In this document: positions 61,604-64,000 of the stretch, piece by piece
Layout of the letters: each line of letters opens with the position of its first letter
Numbering within the stretch: position 1 is the first letter of the stretch
From: Bacteroides faecalis
GTDB taxonomy: Bacteria; Bacteroidota; Bacteroidia; Bacteroidales; Bacteroidaceae
Assembly: GCF_003865075.1 (NCBI RefSeq)
Contig: NZ_BHWB01000011.1
Span: 1-64,000, forward strand
Direction: 5' to 3'
Length of the DNA: 64,000 bases
The notes under the pieces: generated by a model
What the model was told of the DNA's origin: nothing
The model's input: only the letters and a program-made list of their open reading frames with translations
Database searches by the model: none
Made by a program: the position numbers and the translations under genes

Positions 61604-64000
61604 ATGAATAATCAATTCTCACAAAGAGTTTCCGACATTATTGTCTATAGTAAAGAAGAAGCTAATCGGTTGAGAAGTAGGTATATAGGCCCTGAGCACC
61701 TGCTTCTGGGAATGCTTCGCGACGGTGAAGGAAAAGCTATCGAGATATTGTCAAAACTCAACACCAATCTAGTTGCAATAAAGCAGCAGATTGAAGCTCA
61801 GCTGAAGGCAGATGCTGATGATATGTTATTGCCGAATGCAGAGGTGCCGTTGTCCAATGATGCGGCAAAGATATTAAAAATGTGTATTTTAGAAGCCCGA
61901 GGTATGAAAAGTAACATAGCTGATACAGAACATGTTTTGCTGGCAATATTAAGAGAAAAGAATAATATGGCAGCAACCGTACTTGAAGCGAATAATGTAA
62001 ATTACACAAAAGTATTGGAACAGGCGACATTGCAACCGGACATTAATGCTGGAATGGGTTTTCCGGAAGACGATGATGACGAAGAAGATATGTCTTCCCG
62101 TTCAGGTAGCAGAAGTAATGCTGACGACCGCCAGCAACAGGCGCAAACTGCTTCTAAAAAGCCGTCTAATGATACACCTGTACTTGATAATTTCGGTACG
62201 GATATGACTAAAGCGGCAGAAGAAGGTCGATTGGATCCTGTAGTTGGTAGAGAGAAAGAAATTGAACGTCTGGCACAAATATTAAGTCGCCGTAAGAAAA
62301 ATAATCCGATTCTTATAGGAGAACCGGGTGTAGGAAAGTCTGCTATAGTCGAGGGACTAGCTTTAAGAATCATTCAGAAGAAAGTTTCCCGTATTCTGTT
62401 TGATAAGCGAGTTGTGGCTCTTGATATGACTGCAGTAGTAGCAGGAACAAAGTATCGTGGACAATTTGAGGAACGGATTCGTTCCATTCTCAATGAATTA
62501 CAGAGAAATCCGAATGTAATTTTGTTTATCGACGAAATACACACTATTGTAGGAGCAGGTTCTGCGGCAGGTTCCATGGATGCAGCTAATATGCTGAAAC
62601 CGGCATTAGCACGGGGAGAAATACAATGTATTGGTGCTACTACTCTTGATGAGTATCGTAAGAATATTGAAAAAGATGGTGCTTTAGAACGTCGTTTCCA
62701 AAAAGTTATGGTAGAGCCAACTACGGCTGAAGAGACTCTTCAGATTCTACGTAATATTAAGGATAAATATGAAGATCATCACAATGTGTATTATACAGAA
62801 GAAGCCTTAGAGGCTTGTGTCAAGCTGACTGATCGTTATATTACAGACCGTAATTTCCCTGATAAGGCCATTGATGCTCTGGATGAAGCGGGTTCACGTG
62901 TACATCTTACCAATGTAAATGTTCCGAAAGAGATTGAAGATCAGGAAAAACTAATTGAAGAAGCTAAAAACAAGAAAAATGATGCTGTAAAATCACAGAA
63001 CTTTGAACTTGCTGCTAGTTTTCGGGATAAGGAAAAAGAGCTTTCTCTTCAGTTGGATGTGATGAAAAAGGAATGGGAAGCTAGCCTGAAAGAGAATAGA
63101 CAAACGGTTGATGCAGAGGAAATTGCAAACGTTATTTCAATGATGTCCGGTATTCCTGTACAGCGAATGGCTCAGGCTGAAGGGATTAAGTTGGCGGGAA
63201 TGAAAGAAAATTTGCAGTCGAAGGTTATTGCACAAGATACAGCTATTGAGAAATTGGCTAAAGCTATTTTAAGAAGTCGTGTAGGACTGAAAGACCCTAA
63301 TAAACCCATCGGAACTTTCATGTTTCTGGGACCAACAGGTGTTGGTAAGACACATCTTGCGAAAGAATTGGCTAAATATATGTTCGGTTCTTCTGATGCA
63401 CTGATTCGCATTGATATGAGTGAATATATGGAAAAATTTACTGTATCACGCTTGGTTGGAGCTCCTCCGGGATATGTCGGATATGAAGAAGGTGGACAAT
63501 TGACGGAAAAAGTACGTCGTAAACCTTATTCTATCATATTGCTTGATGAGATAGAAAAAGCACATTCAGATGTGTTTAATATCCTGTTGCAGGTAATGGA
63601 TGAAGGACGTTTGACTGACAGCTATGGCAGAATGGTAGACTTTAAGAATACAGTCATTATTATGACTTCTAACATTGGAACACGTCAGTTAAAAGAGTTC
63701 GGAAGAGGTGTTGGCTTTGCAACACAAAGCCGTTTGGACGATCGAGAATTCTCGCGAAGTGTAATTCAAAAAGCTTTAAACAAATCATTCGCACCCGAAT
63801 TTTTGAATCGTATCGATGAAATCATTATTTTTGATCAGCTTTCTTTGGAAGCGATTACAAAGATTATTGAAATTGAACTGAAGGGTCTCTATAATCGGAT
63901 TGAATCAATTGGTTATAAACTAATTATCGAAGATAAGGCAAAAGAGTTTATAGCTAGTAAAGGATATGATATACAATATGGGGCTCGTCCGTTGAAACGT
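61604..64000 (+). CDS. clpC: Clp protease ATP-binding subunit ClpC (3' end outside window)
   Basis: Open from the ATG at 61604 to the right edge (799 codons). Clp N domain (1-145, QFSQRVSDIIVYSKEEANRL), AAA1 with GEPGVGKSAIVEGLAL, a UVR-type motif (about 455-490, FELAASFRDKEKELS) that marks ClpC rather than ClpB, and AAA2 with GPTGVGKTHLAKELA. Unfolds substrates for ClpP. AAGGAAG precedes the start. Confidence 0.95.
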   Translation, partial: MNNQFSQRVSDIIVYSKEEANRLRSRYIGPEHLLLGMLRDGEGKAIEILSKLNTNLVAIKQQIEAQLKADADDMLLPNAEVPLSNDAAKILKMCILEARGMKSNIADTEHVLLAILREKNNMAATVLEANNVNYTKVLEQATLQPDINAGMGFPEDDDDEEDMSSRSGSRSNADDRQQQAQTASKKPSNDTPVLDNFGTDMTKAAEEGRLDPVVGREKEIERLAQILSRRKKNNPILIGEPGVGKSAIVEGLALRIIQKKVSRILFDKRVVALDMTAVVAGTKYRGQFEERIRSILNELQRNPNVILFIDEIHTIVGAGSAAGSMDAANMLKPALARGEIQCIGATTLDEYRKNIEKDGALERRFQKVMVEPTTAEETLQILRNIKDKYEDHHNVYYTEEALEACVKLTDRYITDRNFPDKAIDALDEAGSRVHLTNVNVPKEIEDQEKLIEEAKNKKNDAVKSQNFELAASFRDKEKELSLQLDVMKKEWEASLKENRQTVDAEEIANVISMMSGIPVQRMAQAEGIKLAGMKENLQSKVIAQDTAIEKLAKAILRSRVGLKDPNKPIGTFMFLGPTGVGKTHLAKELAKYMFGSSDALIRIDMSEYMEKFTVSRLVGAPPGYVGYEEGGQLTEKVRRKPYSIILLDEIEKAHSDVFNILLQVMDEGRLTDSYGRMVDFKNTVIIMTSNIGTRQLKEFGRGVGFATQSRLDDREFSRSVIQKALNKSFAPEFLNRIDEIIIFDQLSLEAITKIIEIELKGLYNRIESIGYKLIIEDKAKEFIASKGYDIQYGARPLKR

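Overview
The window reads as a chromosome segment of a gut Bacteroides species. Supporting signs are the Bacteroidota-only gene sets (bat aerotolerance operon, DUF4295 beside L28/L33, PepSY-like proteins, sigma/FecR/TonB-receptor loci), generally weak Shine-Dalgarno sites, and the repeated promoter signature TAnnTTTG. From about 5.7 kb onward the DNA is AT-rich. The first 5.6 kb is visibly GC-rich and is a foreign element.

Layout. (1) 1-5.6 kb: part of an integrated mobilizable element, all genes on the minus strand: tyrosine recombinase, two small helix-turn-helix proteins, a RepA-like ATPase, a toprim/primase-like protein and a MobV-type relaxase that runs off the left edge. A palindromic oriT candidate lies upstream of the relaxase and iteron-like repeats lie between primase and ATPase. 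(2) 5.6-8.1 kb: a repeat-bearing non-coding stretch, an exported phosphoesterase, and two fused gene remnants. (3) 8.1-13.2 kb: ECF sigma factor, beta-barrel protein, FecR anti-sigma factor and TonB receptor. (4) 13.2-21.1 kb: three consecutive transcription units (MBL-fold hydrolase, frameshifted flavodoxin-like reductase, and a five-gene operon) that share one three-box operator at a fixed distance from the -7 box. The operon encodes a NapH-NapG-like fusion, a Tat-exported iron-sulfur aldo/keto reductase lipoprotein, a DUF1893 protein, a TonB receptor and an ECF-type substrate-binding membrane protein. I infer a quinol-fed periplasmic reductive pathway coupled to uptake; this is the best candidate for an undescribed system here. 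(5) 21.2-25.9 kb: efflux operon (TolC, HlyD, two ABC-2 permeases) with no ATPase gene.

(6) 26.1-28 kb: tRNA-Gly(CCC) and proS. (7) 28.1-34.6 kb: two-component system, ABC transporter with a NEW3-domain partner, and two PepSY-like exported proteins. (8) 34.7-42 kb: TamB, TsaD, CinA. (9) 42-47 kb: L28, L33, DUF4295, FtsY, RimO, a small HU-like protein and an HU-TM-LysM protein that could bridge DNA and cell wall. (10) 47-55.6 kb: moxR/bat operon. (11) 55.7-64 kb: small DNA-binding protein, universal stress protein, TPR protein, GyrA and the start of ClpC, cut by the right edge.

No rRNA, CRISPR array or complete insertion sequence was seen. All family assignments come from reading motifs; no database search was run.
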